Below are positions 6,407-13,491 of a stretch of 18,510 nucleotides of DNA, piece by piece; the first letter of the stretch is position 1, and every line of letters begins with the position of its first letter. The stretch comes from UBA10649 sp964391765 (GTDB taxonomy: Bacteria; Actinomycetota; Actinomycetes; S36-B12): the NCBI GenBank assembly GCA_964391765.1, contig CAYMNG010000051.1:1-18510 (forward strand), written 5' to 3'. The position numbers were made by a program, and so were the translations under genes. The notes beneath the pieces are model-generated. The model saw only the letters and a program-made list of their open reading frames with translations, did not search any database and was not told the origin of the DNA.

Positions 6407-7665
6407 TCACTCGCCGGGGCCACCGGTGGCCGCGCCGAAGGTTCGCGCCGCGCCGGCTGTGCCGGCTGTTCGCACTGCGCCGACCATGCCGCCATCCCGC
6501 CCGCGACGTGCACCGCGTCCGCCCGGCCCGCCGCCCGGACCACGGCCAGCGCCTGCGCGGAGCGCGCCCCGACCTCGCAGAAGAGCACGATCTGCCGGTC
6601 CGCCGGGACGGCCGCCAGTGCCGATCCGTCGAGGAACCCGCCGACCGGCACACCGACGCTGCCGGCGATCGTCGCCCGCGCGCGCTCATCGTCCTCGCGC
6701 ACGTCGACGAGGACGAAGTCGCGGATCCCGCGCCGGCGGTCGTCGAGCCATCGGGCGAGCTCGTCGACGCCGATCTGCCCGTCGACCGTTGCCTCCGTGG
6801 GCGATCCGCAGAACTCGTCATAGTCGACCAGTTCGGTGATCGTCGCCTCGTCGGAGCAGATCGCGCACTGCGGGTTCGGCTGGATCCGGACCGTCCGCTG
6901 GTCCATGTCCAGCGCGTCGTGCACGAGGATCCGGCCGACCAGCGGTTCGCCGACACCGGCCACGACCTTGAGCGCCTCGGTGGCCTGGATCGACCCGATC
7001 GTCCCGCACAGCGCACCGAGGACTCCCCCCTGCGCGCACGACGGCACCGCGCCGACCGGTGGCGGAGTCGGGAAGACGCAGCGGTAGCACGGCCCGTACG
7101 GAGGCCAGAACACGGCAATCTGGCCGTCGAAGCGGAGGATCGACGCCCACACGTACGGCTTGCCCGACAGGACGCACGCATCGTTGACCAGGTAACGGGT
7201 GGCGAAGTTGTCCGACCCGTCGACGACGACGTCGTAGTCGTCGATGATTCGCCGGGCATTGCGCGCGGTGAGTCGTTCGGCGTGCACGCGGACGGCGACC
7301 AGCGGATTCGTCGCGGCGATCGCGTCGCGCGCCGACTGCACCTTCGGCCGCCCGAGATCGGCCTGCCGGTGGATGACCTGGCGGTGCAGGTTCGACTCCT
7401 CGACCGTGTCGAAGTCGACGATGCCCAGCGTGCCGACCCCGGCCGCCGCGAGGTAGAGCAGCACCGGACTACCCAACCCACCGGCACCGACGCACAGCAC
7501 CCGGGCGTTCTTCACCCGCCGCTGACCGGCTTTGCCGAACTGCGGGACGGTGATCTGCCGCGCGTACCGACGGCGTTCCTCGTCGGTGAGCCCCGCCGCC
7601 GGCTCGACGACGGGCGGCAGTGCGAGCGGCAGTGCGCCACCACCCGTCACGTAACCACCCGCCAC
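6403..7665 (-). CDS. moeZ: MoeZ-type adenylyltransferase/sulfurtransferase (ThiF/MoeB domain plus rhodanese)
   Basis: A protein of about 420 residues fusing an E1-like ThiF/MoeB adenylation domain (about 20-285) to a rhodanese domain (about 292-400). It adenylates the C-terminal Gly-Gly of sulfur-carrier proteins and then loads sulfur, serving molybdopterin and cysteine or thiamine-type sulfur transfer. Visible are the ATP loop GAGGLGS, the ESNLHRQ motif, the DGSDNFATRYLVND segment, two zinc-binding CxxC pairs (CYRC and CAIC) and the rhodanese active loop CEVGARS with its catalytic cysteine. I prefer GTG 7665, which lies 6 nt after a TACGGT -10 box (leaderless). GTG 7650 would also fit, and an upstream open stretch to 7749 is probably non-coding. 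A tail of about 20 Pro/Ala-rich residues follows the rhodanese domain. Confidence 0.9.
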   Translation of the reverse strand: MAGGYVTGGGALPLALPPVVEPAAGLTDEERRRYARQITVPQFGKAGQRRVKNARVLCVGAGGLGSPVLLYLAAAGVGTLGIVDFDTVEESNLHRQVIHRQADLGRPKVQSARDAIAATNPLVAVRVHAERLTARNARRIIDDYDVVVDGSDNFATRYLVNDACVLSGKPYVWASILRFDGQIAVFWPPYGPCYRCVFPTPPPVGAVPSCAQGGVLGALCGTIGSIQATEALKVVAGVGEPLVGRILVHDALDMDQRTVRIQPNPQCAICSDEATITELVDYDEFCGSPTEATVDGQIGVDELARWLDDRRRGIRDFVLVDVREDDERARATIAGSVGVPVGGFLDGSALAAVPADRQIVLFCEVGARSAQALAVVRAAGRADAVHVAGGMAAWSAQCEQPAQPARREPSARPPVAPASD

Positions 7666-7671
7666 GTCGCC

Positions 7672-7677
7672 ACCGTA
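7672..7677 (-). promoter_or_regulatory. -10 element of moeZ, apparently leaderless
   Basis: On the reverse strand TACGGT ends 6 nt before GTG 7665. No Shine-Dalgarno sequence precedes either candidate start. The geometry matches the other leaderless starts in this window. No -35 box is obvious, and upstream DNA is occupied by repeats. Confidence 0.4.
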
Positions 7678-7693
7678 CGCCCGGTCCGTTTGT

Positions 7694-7772
7694 CCCGCTT
7701 CCTGGGACGTCGTGCACGACACGCCCGATTTGTCCCCCTGTTCGTGCACAACCTCCCGCTTCCTGGGACGTC
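7694..7772. repeat. 18-bp direct repeat pair with palindrome upstream of the lipoprotein gene
   Basis: CCCGCTTCCTGGGACGTC occurs exactly at 7694-7711 and 7755-7772, 61 bp apart. Between them is a perfect 12-bp palindrome GTCGTGCACGAC (7709-7720). TTTGTCCC (7689-7696 and 7729-7736) and CGTGCAC (7711-7717 and 7743-7749) are also repeated. The second copy runs directly into the 30-bp tandem array. No gene is convincing here. Confidence 0.85.
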
Positions 7773-7854
7773 CGACACGAGGCGCCGGACACCGGGGACG
7801 TCCGACACGAGGCGCCGGGCACCGGGGACGTCCGGCACGAGGCGCCGGGGCGTC
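7765..7854. repeat. 30-bp tandem repeat, three units
   Basis: Three adjoining 30-bp units at 7765-7794, 7795-7824 and 7825-7854. Units 1 and 2 differ at one position; unit 3 has one internal change and diverges over its last bases. Each unit contains a GGACGTCC or GGACGTCC-like palindrome and a GGCGCC palindrome. The array ends 80 bp before the lipoprotein start. It is too compact for CRISPR because there are no spacers. A 30-bp period would encode a 10-residue repeat on either strand, but no supported gene covers it. Confidence 0.85.
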
Positions 7855-7934
7855 CCGCCGGAACGGACACCACCGATGGGGAACCGCGAACGCACCGGAT
7901 CCGTCCGATCCCCGACCAACCGACGGGAGTCGAC

Positions 7935-8663
7935 ATGCGCACGTCCAGGATCGTCCCAGTGCTCGCCGCCGCGGCGATCGTCCTCGCCGCCTGCAGTTCC
8001 GGGGGCTCGACGCCGACCGAGCCGACCGGCGCGACGCCCGTTGCGGACTCCGCCACGACCTCGCCGGCCGTCACGATGGACGTCCTCGCGAACCGCACCT
8101 ACACCTCGACGAAGGTCACCGAGAACGGGGCCGACCGGCCGCTGGCCTCGCCCACGCCGATCTCGCTGGCGTTCACCGCCGACGCGCTGTCGGCGAATGC
8201 CGGCTGCAACACGATCACCGGTGGCGCGACCGTGACCGACGGCGTACTCGTCGCCGGGCCGCTGGCCAGCACGATGATGGCGTGCGAGCAGGCCCTGATG
8301 GACCAGGACACCTGGCTGAGCGCCTTCCTGGCCGACAAGCCGACGGTCACCGTCGACGGCGACGCCCTCGCCCTGGCTACCGCCACCACGACGATCGACC
8401 TGACCTTCGTCGACTCCGTCGGGGCGTACGACACCCCGGTGTTCACCGACGACGAACTCCCGCGGGTCGAGGCGCTGTGCACGCAGTTGGTCGCGGACAA
8501 GGCGACCGAGCAGCAGGCACAGGCCGCAGCCGAGGACAAGGGCTACCGGTTCCGCGTCCTCGCCCGCGACGGCGAGCAGTTCCCCGCCACCGCCGACCAC
8601 GTCCCCGGCCGAGTCAACGTCGAGGTGACCGGCGACGTCGTCACGGTCTGCACCGCCGGCTGA
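7935..8663 (+). CDS. Lipoprotein with META/HslJ-like domain and I78-inhibitor-like C-terminus
   Basis: A 242-residue exported protein. The signal peptide (MRTSRIVPVLAAAAIVLAAC) ends in a lipobox LAAC with lipidated C20, so it should be anchored on the outer face of the membrane. A Ser/Thr/Pro linker (about 21-46) leads to a META/HslJ-like domain (about 47-160) with the hallmark AGCN (89-92), a glycine-rich turn and LASTMMAC (110-117). The last 60 residues (about 180-242) resemble the I78 family of small protease inhibitors, with GYRFRVLARDG, T..DHVPGRVNV and a closing V-T-V-C strand. META domains are linked to envelope stress. The inhibitor assignment is by motif only. The start is ATG 7935, preceded by CGGGAG. 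The frame is open upstream through the repeats, but that part lacks a plausible start or function. Confidence 0.85.
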   Translation: MRTSRIVPVLAAAAIVLAACSSGGSTPTEPTGATPVADSATTSPAVTMDVLANRTYTSTKVTENGADRPLASPTPISLAFTADALSANAGCNTITGGATVTDGVLVAGPLASTMMACEQALMDQDTWLSAFLADKPTVTVDGDALALATATTTIDLTFVDSVGAYDTPVFTDDELPRVEALCTQLVADKATEQQAQAAAEDKGYRFRVLARDGEQFPATADHVPGRVNVEVTGDVVTVCTAG

Positions 8664-8706
8664 CCCCGGGCCGGCGTCGGCCCCGAGCGCGCGCGAGGAT
8701 TCGGGC

Positions 8707-9816
8707 ATGCGCGCTCGCGACCTGCCCGTCCGGTTCGGTGGAGCACCAGGACCCCTCAACGCGATCACCGACGTACCCGGCGTGCACGTCGGGTACGTCA
8801 CCGTGATCGAGGACACCGACGACCCGGCGGTCGCCGCGCGCACCGGCGTCACCGCGATCCTGCCGCTGGGGCGCACGGCGATCACGTCGTCGGTGCCCGC
8901 GGGCCTGTTCTCGTTGAACGGCAACGGTGAACTGACCGGCAGCCACTGGATCCACGAGACCGGGTCCTTGTCCGGGCCGGTTCTGCTCACGAACACCCAC
9001 GCCGTGGGCACCGTCCATCGCGGTGTCGTCGACTGGATGCGACGCAACGCGCCCGAGCGCGCCGCCGAGTGGCTGTTGCCGGTCGTTGCCGAGACGTGGG
9101 ACGGCTACCTGAACAGCATCAACGAGGCGTTCGTCCGGCCGGAGCACGCCGGTGCGGCGATCGATGCGGCGTCCGGCGGCCCGGTGCCGGAGGGCTCGCA
9201 CGGCGGCGGCACCGGCATGACCTGCTACGGGTTCAAGGGCGGCAACGGAACCGCCTCGCGGATCGTCCCCCTCGGCGGGCGCGACTACACGGTCGGGGTG
9301 TTCCTCCAGGCGAACTTCGGCGACCGGGACGAACTGACGATCGCCGGCGTGCCGTGTGGCGATCTCGACACGCCCAATCCGATGGCCGACCTGTCCTGGT
9401 TCGCCGACGACATCGCCGCCCCGCGCGGCGCCGGGTCGGTGATCGCGGTCGTCGCGACCGACGCGCCGATGCTCCCGCACCAGTGCGCCGCGCTCGCTCG
9501 CCGCGTGCCGCTCGGGCTCGCCCGCACCGGCACGACCGGCAGTCACTTCAGCGGTGACGTCTTCCTGGCGTTCTCCACCGCCAACGCCGGCGCACTCGAC
9601 AGCGGGTTCCCGCGCGAACGCGCCGCCGAGGTCGCCCTGCGCGAACTGCAGATGGTCCCGTGGAACCGGATGGACGCGTTCTTCGCCGCGACCGTGCAAG
9701 CCGTCGAGGAGGCGACGGTCAACGCGCTGGTCGCGAACGTCGACATGGTCGGCCGGGGCGGCCACCTCAGCCCGGCACTGCCGCTGGATCAGGTGCGCGC
9801 ACGGCTGGGTCGCTGA
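8707..9816 (+). CDS. P1-family peptidase (DmpA/L-aminopeptidase-D-esterase type)
   Basis: A 369-residue member of peptidase family S58 (DmpA, BapA). The precursor cleaves itself into alpha and beta chains, exposing an N-terminal nucleophile serine that acts as an aminopeptidase on L- or beta-amino acid amides and peptides. The conserved cleavage site is visible as GAG|S at G243-S244, followed by VIAVVATDAPMLPHQC, the signature start of the beta chain. The N-terminal NAITDVPGVHVG is equally typical, as are the N-rich GGGTGMTCYGFKGG loop and the FSTAN strand. The start is ATG 8707 with a GAGGA box 7-8 nt upstream, 43 nt after the lipoprotein stop. There is no signal peptide, so it is expected to be cytosolic. 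Confidence 0.93.
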   Translation: MRARDLPVRFGGAPGPLNAITDVPGVHVGYVTVIEDTDDPAVAARTGVTAILPLGRTAITSSVPAGLFSLNGNGELTGSHWIHETGSLSGPVLLTNTHAVGTVHRGVVDWMRRNAPERAAEWLLPVVAETWDGYLNSINEAFVRPEHAGAAIDAASGGPVPEGSHGGGTGMTCYGFKGGNGTASRIVPLGGRDYTVGVFLQANFGDRDELTIAGVPCGDLDTPNPMADLSWFADDIAAPRGAGSVIAVVATDAPMLPHQCAALARRVPLGLARTGTTGSHFSGDVFLAFSTANAGALDSGFPRERAAEVALRELQMVPWNRMDAFFAATVQAVEEATVNALVANVDMVGRGGHLSPALPLDQVRARLGR

Positions 9817-9828
9817 CCGCACGGCTCC

Positions 9829-9834
9829 TACACT
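9829..9834 (+). promoter_or_regulatory. -10 element of the CPGC protein/yggS operon, apparently leaderless
   Basis: TACACT ends 6 nt before ATG 9841 and no ribosome-binding site is present. This places the transcription start at the start codon. The element lies in the 24-nt gap after the P1 peptidase gene. Confidence 0.45.
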
Positions 9835-9840
9835 GCTCGG

Positions 9841-10413
9841 ATGCACCCGAGCCGCCTGATGCTGGACGTGTCGGAGTGGGTGAACGCCGAGCCGATCGAC
9901 GTGACCGATCTGCGCGGTCGCGTCGTGGTCGTCGAGGCGTTCCAGATGCTCTGCCCCGGATGCGTGAGCCATGGCCTTCCGCAAGCGGTGCGGATCCACC
10001 GCACGTTCGCCCGCGAGGACGTCGTGGTCCTCGGTCTGCACACGGTCTTCGAGCACCACGCCGTGATGGGTCCGGATGCGTTGCGGGCCTTCGTGTCCGA
10101 GTACAAGATCCCCTTCCCGGTCGGGGTCGATCGGCCCGTACCGGGCCGGTCGATGCCGTCGACCATGACGCACTACCAGTTGCCGGGCACGCCGTCGCTG
10201 CTGATCGCCGACCGGGGCGGGATCGTCCGACACGTCTGGCTCGGCGCGGTCGACGATCTCGCGCTAGGCGCGCACCTGGGCCGCCTGCTCGCGGAGTCGA
10301 TCGCCGAGCCGCCGTCCGAGCCGGCCTCCGAGCCACCCGCTGGGTCCACGTCCGAGCCGACGGCCGGGCCGCTGGTCGGCTCCTGCACCCCGGGAGGAAC
10401 CTGTGCCGTCTGA
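9841..10413 (+). CDS. Thioredoxin-fold (TlpA/AhpC-TSA-like) protein with CPGC motif
   Basis: A 190-residue protein whose first 150 residues look like a redoxin domain. A beta strand (GRVVVVEAFQMLC) leads to C38-P-G-C41, a redox-active CxxC, and a cis-proline segment (LPGTPSLLIADRGG) follows at about 113-126. It probably catalyses thiol-disulfide exchange or peroxide reduction; the partner is unknown. No signal peptide is seen, which argues for a cytosolic role. The last 40 residues are an unusual low-complexity tail of repeated SEP/AEP triplets that ends in two further cysteines (SCTPGGTCAV). Its 3' end overlaps the GTG start of the YggS-like gene by 11 nt, and the tail codons contain that gene's GGAGG ribosome-binding site. 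Confidence 0.8.
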   Translation: MHPSRLMLDVSEWVNAEPIDVTDLRGRVVVVEAFQMLCPGCVSHGLPQAVRIHRTFAREDVVVLGLHTVFEHHAVMGPDALRAFVSEYKIPFPVGVDRPVPGRSMPSTMTHYQLPGTPSLLIADRGGIVRHVWLGAVDDLALGAHLGRLLAESIAEPPSEPASEPPAGSTSEPTAGPLVGSCTPGGTCAV

Positions 10414-11161
10414 CGCTGGCTACGCGACGGCCGGTACGGTCGAGGAGTTCGCGCACAACATCGCCGCGGTCCGCGCGCGGATGGACGGCGCCGCGCGCCG
10501 CGCCGGGCGCGACCCGGCCGAGATCACGCTGCTGCCGGTGAGCAAGACGGTGCCGGAGGACCGGATGCGCCTGGCCGTCGCCGCCGGTTGCCACCGGTTC
10601 GGGGAGAACAAGGTCCAAGAGGCCGCGCGCAAGGCCCAGGCGTTGGCGGACCTCGACCTGTCCTGGTCGGTCATCGGTCACCTGCAGACGAACAAGGCCC
10701 GCGACGTCGCCGCGTTCGCCGACGAGTTCCACGCCCTCGACAGCCTGCGGGTCGCCGAGGCACTGGACCGCCGGTTGCAGGGCGCCGGCCGCGGCCTGGA
10801 CGTGTTCGTGCAGGTCAACACGTCCGCGGAGGAGTCCAAGTTCGGCCTGGAGCCGGCCGAGGTGCCCGCATTCCTCGCCGCGCTGCCGCAGTACGCCGCA
10901 CTGCGCGTGCGCGGGCTGATGACCCTTGCGCTGTTCACGTCGGACGTCGAGCGCGTGCGGGAGTGCTTCGTGCTCCTGCGCACGCTTCGCGATCAGGCGC
11001 GCGAGACGGACGCCGATCTCGTCGGACCGGGCGACCTGTCGATGGGCATGTCCGGCGACTACGAGGTCGCGATCGAGGAGGGGTCGACGTGCGTACGCGT
11101 GGGCCAGGCGATCTTCGGTGCGCGCGCGCTCCCGGACTCCCACTACTGGCCTTCGCAGTAG
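10403..11161 (+). CDS. yggS: YggS/PLPBP-family pyridoxal-phosphate homeostasis protein
   Basis: A 252-residue member of the UPF0001 family, single-domain TIM barrels that bind pyridoxal 5'-phosphate and maintain vitamin B6 and amino-acid balance. The PLP-binding lysine is K48 in LLPVSKTVP. Further signatures are FGENKVQEA, WSVIGHLQTNKA, VQVNTSAEESKFG, RGLMTLA and the phosphate-binding LSMGMSGDYEVAIEEGSTCVRVGQAIFG. The start is GTG 10403, preceded by GGAGG with about 6 nt spacing, inside the end of the CPGC-protein gene, which implies coupled translation. In many actinobacteria yggS lies beside cell-division genes; that context is absent here, so this may be an extra or relocated copy. Confidence 0.93.
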   Translation: MPSDAGYATAGTVEEFAHNIAAVRARMDGAARRAGRDPAEITLLPVSKTVPEDRMRLAVAAGCHRFGENKVQEAARKAQALADLDLSWSVIGHLQTNKARDVAAFADEFHALDSLRVAEALDRRLQGAGRGLDVFVQVNTSAEESKFGLEPAEVPAFLAALPQYAALRVRGLMTLALFTSDVERVRECFVLLRTLRDQARETDADLVGPGDLSMGMSGDYEVAIEEGSTCVRVGQAIFGARALPDSHYWPSQ

Positions 11162-11231
11162 GGGTTGCCGGCTGTCCATCGGCGGACCTACCGTGCGGAC
11201 GGACGCCCAGTCGACGAGAGGGACCTGTGCC

Positions 11232-11687
11232 GTGACCCCCCGCCTGCCTGTTCCGCCCTTCACCGAGGATGCCGCCCGCGCGAAGGTCCAGGCCGCCGAG
11301 GACGCCTGGAACACCCGCGATCCTGAGCGGGTCGCCGGGGCGTACACGGTCGACACCGTGTGGCGGAACCGCGCCGAGCATGTCGTCGGTCGTGCCGCCG
11401 TCGTCGAGTTCCTGACCCGCAAGTGGAACCGGGAGTTGGACTACGCCCTGCGAAAGTCCTTGTGGGCCTTCGGCGACAACCGCATCGCGGTCCGGTTCCA
11501 GTACGAGTGGCACGACGACTCCGGGCAGTGGTTCCGCTCCTACGGGAACGAGAACTGGGAGTTCGACGATGCGGGGTACATGGCCCGCCGCGAGGCCAGC
11601 ATCAACGACGTGCGGATCGACGAGACCGACCGACGCATCTTCGGCCCACGTCAGCCCGGCGACACGACGCCGGTCCCGGTCTTCTGA
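11232..11687 (+). CDS. DUF1348 (NTF2/SnoaL-like fold) protein
   Basis: A 151-residue protein of the nuclear-transport-factor-2-like DUF1348 family. The sequence carries the typical PPFTEDAARAKVQAAEDAWN start, the DTVWRNRAE strand, FLTRKWNRELDYALRK, NRIAVRFQYEWHD and RSYGNENWEFDDAGYM, then REASINDVRI. The biochemical function of the family is unknown; NTF2-like folds often bind small ligands or act as isomerases. I choose GTG 11232 with an AGAGGGA box 8 nt upstream because the resulting N-terminus fits the family. An in-frame GTG at 11193 is the alternative. The gene is 70 nt after yggS on the same strand and is followed by a 209-bp convergent gap holding only short imperfect hairpins. Confidence 0.9.
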   Translation: MTPRLPVPPFTEDAARAKVQAAEDAWNTRDPERVAGAYTVDTVWRNRAEHVVGRAAVVEFLTRKWNRELDYALRKSLWAFGDNRIAVRFQYEWHDDSGQWFRSYGNENWEFDDAGYMARREASINDVRIDETDRRIFGPRQPGDTTPVPVF

Positions 11688-11896
11688 CCGCGCACTGGCC
11701 CGAGTGAACGGACCGCCACCCCTTTCGCAGAACACCGCAACGCAGTACCTGTGTGCTGGCGCTGCCAGAAAGCGCTACGCGCCAATCAGACCAGGCCGCA
11801 CGCACCACTGGCCGCGAGCGGCCTTCACCGTGCTCGTCAACCCGGACGTGAGACGACCCGCCCTCCGCCCGGGGCAAAAGCGTCAGGCGGCCGTCG

Positions 11897-12424
11897 TCAG
11901 CGCGTGAGCGCGCGACAGAGCCGAATACTCAGCAGGTCCGCGTCGCCGAGGGTTACGGTCATGGTGGCACCGTCGGGTGCGAAACCGGCGGCCTCGTAGA
12001 AGCGGCGGGCTGGCGCGTTGTCTCGCAGCACCCACAGCGTGACGGCGGTGAACCGGGGCTCGGTGGTTACGAGGACATCAATCGCCGCGGTCATCAGCGC
12101 GCGGCCTGCTCCCGAACCCCACGAGTCGGGCGCGACGTAGATCGCTTGGATCTCGGCGGTGCCGGCTGGCGCATCGTCGTCGCGCGACGGGCCGGCCGTG
12201 GCCAAGCCGACGACGTCGCCACCCGACTCGGCGACGAGGGTGTGTAACGCCTGTGCGGGATCGGTGAGCCGCTCGGCCCACACCGCGGCCCGTGCGCGTA
12301 CGTCGAGGGCGTCGAGGAAACTGCTCGCGACGATCCCGTGGTACGCCGCCCGCCAAGACGCGACGTGGACGACGGCGATCGCAGCGGCATCCGCCGGTCG
12401 CGCCGCCCGCACCAGGACGGTCAC
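11897..12424 (-). CDS. GNAT-family N-acetyltransferase
   Basis: A 175-residue acetyltransferase with a single GNAT fold. The N-terminal region has the common VASWRAAYHGIVAS segment. The acetyl-CoA pyrophosphate-binding motif A is IYVAPDSWGSGAGRALM (about 95-111). Motif B follows as LWVLRDNAPARRFYEAAGF. The substrate cannot be inferred from sequence. It starts at GTG 12424, 7 nt after the stop of the S66-peptidase gene, with a GAGAG box about 5 nt upstream, so it is the second gene of that operon. It converges with the DUF1348 gene. Confidence 0.9.
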   Translation of the reverse strand: MTVLVRAARPADAAAIAVVHVASWRAAYHGIVASSFLDALDVRARAAVWAERLTDPAQALHTLVAESGGDVVGLATAGPSRDDDAPAGTAEIQAIYVAPDSWGSGAGRALMTAAIDVLVTTEPRFTAVTLWVLRDNAPARRFYEAAGFAPDGATMTVTLGDADLLSIRLCRALTR

Positions 12425-12431
12425 GCCACTC

Positions 12432-13460
12432 TCATGCGCCGAAGGACTGGGCGATCGACGCCGACTCGGGTGTCCATGCGACGACGGCCCGGGCGCCGTT
12501 CACCAGTGCGAGGTGAGGCGGCACATGCCCGCAGTCGACGTCGATGAGGACCGGGATGTCGAGCCCGGCGAGCGCGCTGCGGACCGCGTCGACCTGGGTG
12601 AACCCGGGGTCGTCGGGCGCCCGGGTGCGGCCGACGAGGATCGCGTTGGCGCGGTCGAACCAGCCCGCCAGCCGCATGCGCCACAGGCTGCGCGCGATGG
12701 CGAGCGCATGCTCCTCCGCCGCCTCGACGTAGACGATCAGCCCGTCGGGCGCGTGCTCGGCAGCGAACGCAGCAACGTCGCCGAAAAGGGTGCCGGCCAG
12801 GATGCTCGTCGTCTCGACGCAGCCCCCGATCAACGTCCCGGCGGCGTGGACTCTCAGTACCGATGGGTCGAGGGGGCGCCACGATCCGGCGGCGTCGAGC
12901 GAGAACTCGTCGCTGCCGGGGTTGGTGGCCCAGTCCGCGTACACGTTCGTGCCGTGCCTCTCGGACGGCCCCTGGACGAAGGTCGCCGGCTGCGCTGCTT
13001 CGACGACGTCGAGCCACGAGGCCAGCGGCGCCGGGACCCGGTTCGGGGTGTCCATCAGGTTCTGCCCGTGCACGGTCGCCCACCCGAGTCGGCAGGTCAG
13101 CGCAAGCAGGAGGGTGGAGATGTCGGAGTAGCCGACGACCCATGTCGGCGTAACGTCCGCGAGGGCGTCGAAGTCCAGCAGTGGCAGCACTTCGACGGCG
13201 AGCTCGCCGCCCCACGGCGGGACGATCGCGTGGATGTCCGGATCGAGCAGCATGGCCATGAGTTCGGCCGCTCGCTCAGGTGCCGGGGCGCTGGCGACAC
13301 CGGCCTGGCCGATGCACTCGCCCACGACGACCTCGAGGCCGCGGGCGCGCAGGACGCCTATCGCGGCCTCGAGGCGCGGGCGAAGCTCGTCCTGGACGCC
13401 GCTGGACGGCGACGTGACGCCGACGAGGCTGCCCGCACGCAGCCGTGGCGCGACCCGCAC
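12432..13460 (-). CDS. S66-family serine peptidase (LD-carboxypeptidase/MccF-like)
   Basis: A 342-residue member of family S66, which includes LdcA (murein tetrapeptide LD-carboxypeptidase) and MccF (a hydrolase giving immunity to microcin C-type aminoacyl nucleotides). The Ser-Glu-His triad is readable: S112 in VVGYSDIST, E246 in LIVYVEAAEE and H312 in IDVDCGHVPPH. LRAGSLVGVTSPSS near the start and PPWGGE (81-86) are also typical. There is no signal peptide, so it acts in the cytosol, which fits either peptidoglycan recycling or MccF-like detoxification. Length and the long central insertion (about 140-200) lean toward the MccF side, but not decisively. It starts at GTG 13460, 6 nt after a CATACT box, and is the first gene of an operon with a GNAT protein. 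Confidence 0.88.
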   Translation of the reverse strand: MRVAPRLRAGSLVGVTSPSSGVQDELRPRLEAAIGVLRARGLEVVVGECIGQAGVASAPAPERAAELMAMLLDPDIHAIVPPWGGELAVEVLPLLDFDALADVTPTWVVGYSDISTLLLALTCRLGWATVHGQNLMDTPNRVPAPLASWLDVVEAAQPATFVQGPSERHGTNVYADWATNPGSDEFSLDAAGSWRPLDPSVLRVHAAGTLIGGCVETTSILAGTLFGDVAAFAAEHAPDGLIVYVEAAEEHALAIARSLWRMRLAGWFDRANAILVGRTRAPDDPGFTQVDAVRSALAGLDIPVLIDVDCGHVPPHLALVNGARAVVAWTPESASIAQSFGA

Positions 13461-13466
13461 CCGGGC

Positions 13467-13485
13467 AGTATGCCACCCCTAGGCT
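13467..13485. promoter_or_regulatory. Overlapping divergent -10 elements for the S66 operon and the histidine phosphatase
   Basis: On the reverse strand CATACT (13472-13467) ends 6 nt before GTG 13460. On the forward strand TAGGCT (13480-13485) ends 6 nt before ATG 13492. Both genes look leaderless. The two -10 boxes are only 7 nt apart and each promoter's -35 zone would fall over the other's start, so the polymerases should exclude one another. Confidence 0.45.
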
Positions 13486-13491
13486 CCCGCC

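Noticed and set aside
7765..7854. Possible CRISPR array
   Set aside because: The three 30-bp units abut directly with no spacers, and no cas genes are nearby.
7620..7934. In-frame upstream extension of the lipoprotein gene encoding a 10-residue repeat (DVRHEAPGTG-like)
   Set aside because: It would place a signal peptide in mid-protein, and the ATG at 7935 has a ribosome-binding site and a perfect lipobox. The repeat is better treated as intergenic DNA.
11688..11896. Possible small RNA or terminator in the convergent gap
   Set aside because: Only short stems (CTGGC/GCCAG at 11756-11768 and GGCCGC/GCGGCC at 11810-11823) are present, without T-tracts or a promoter.
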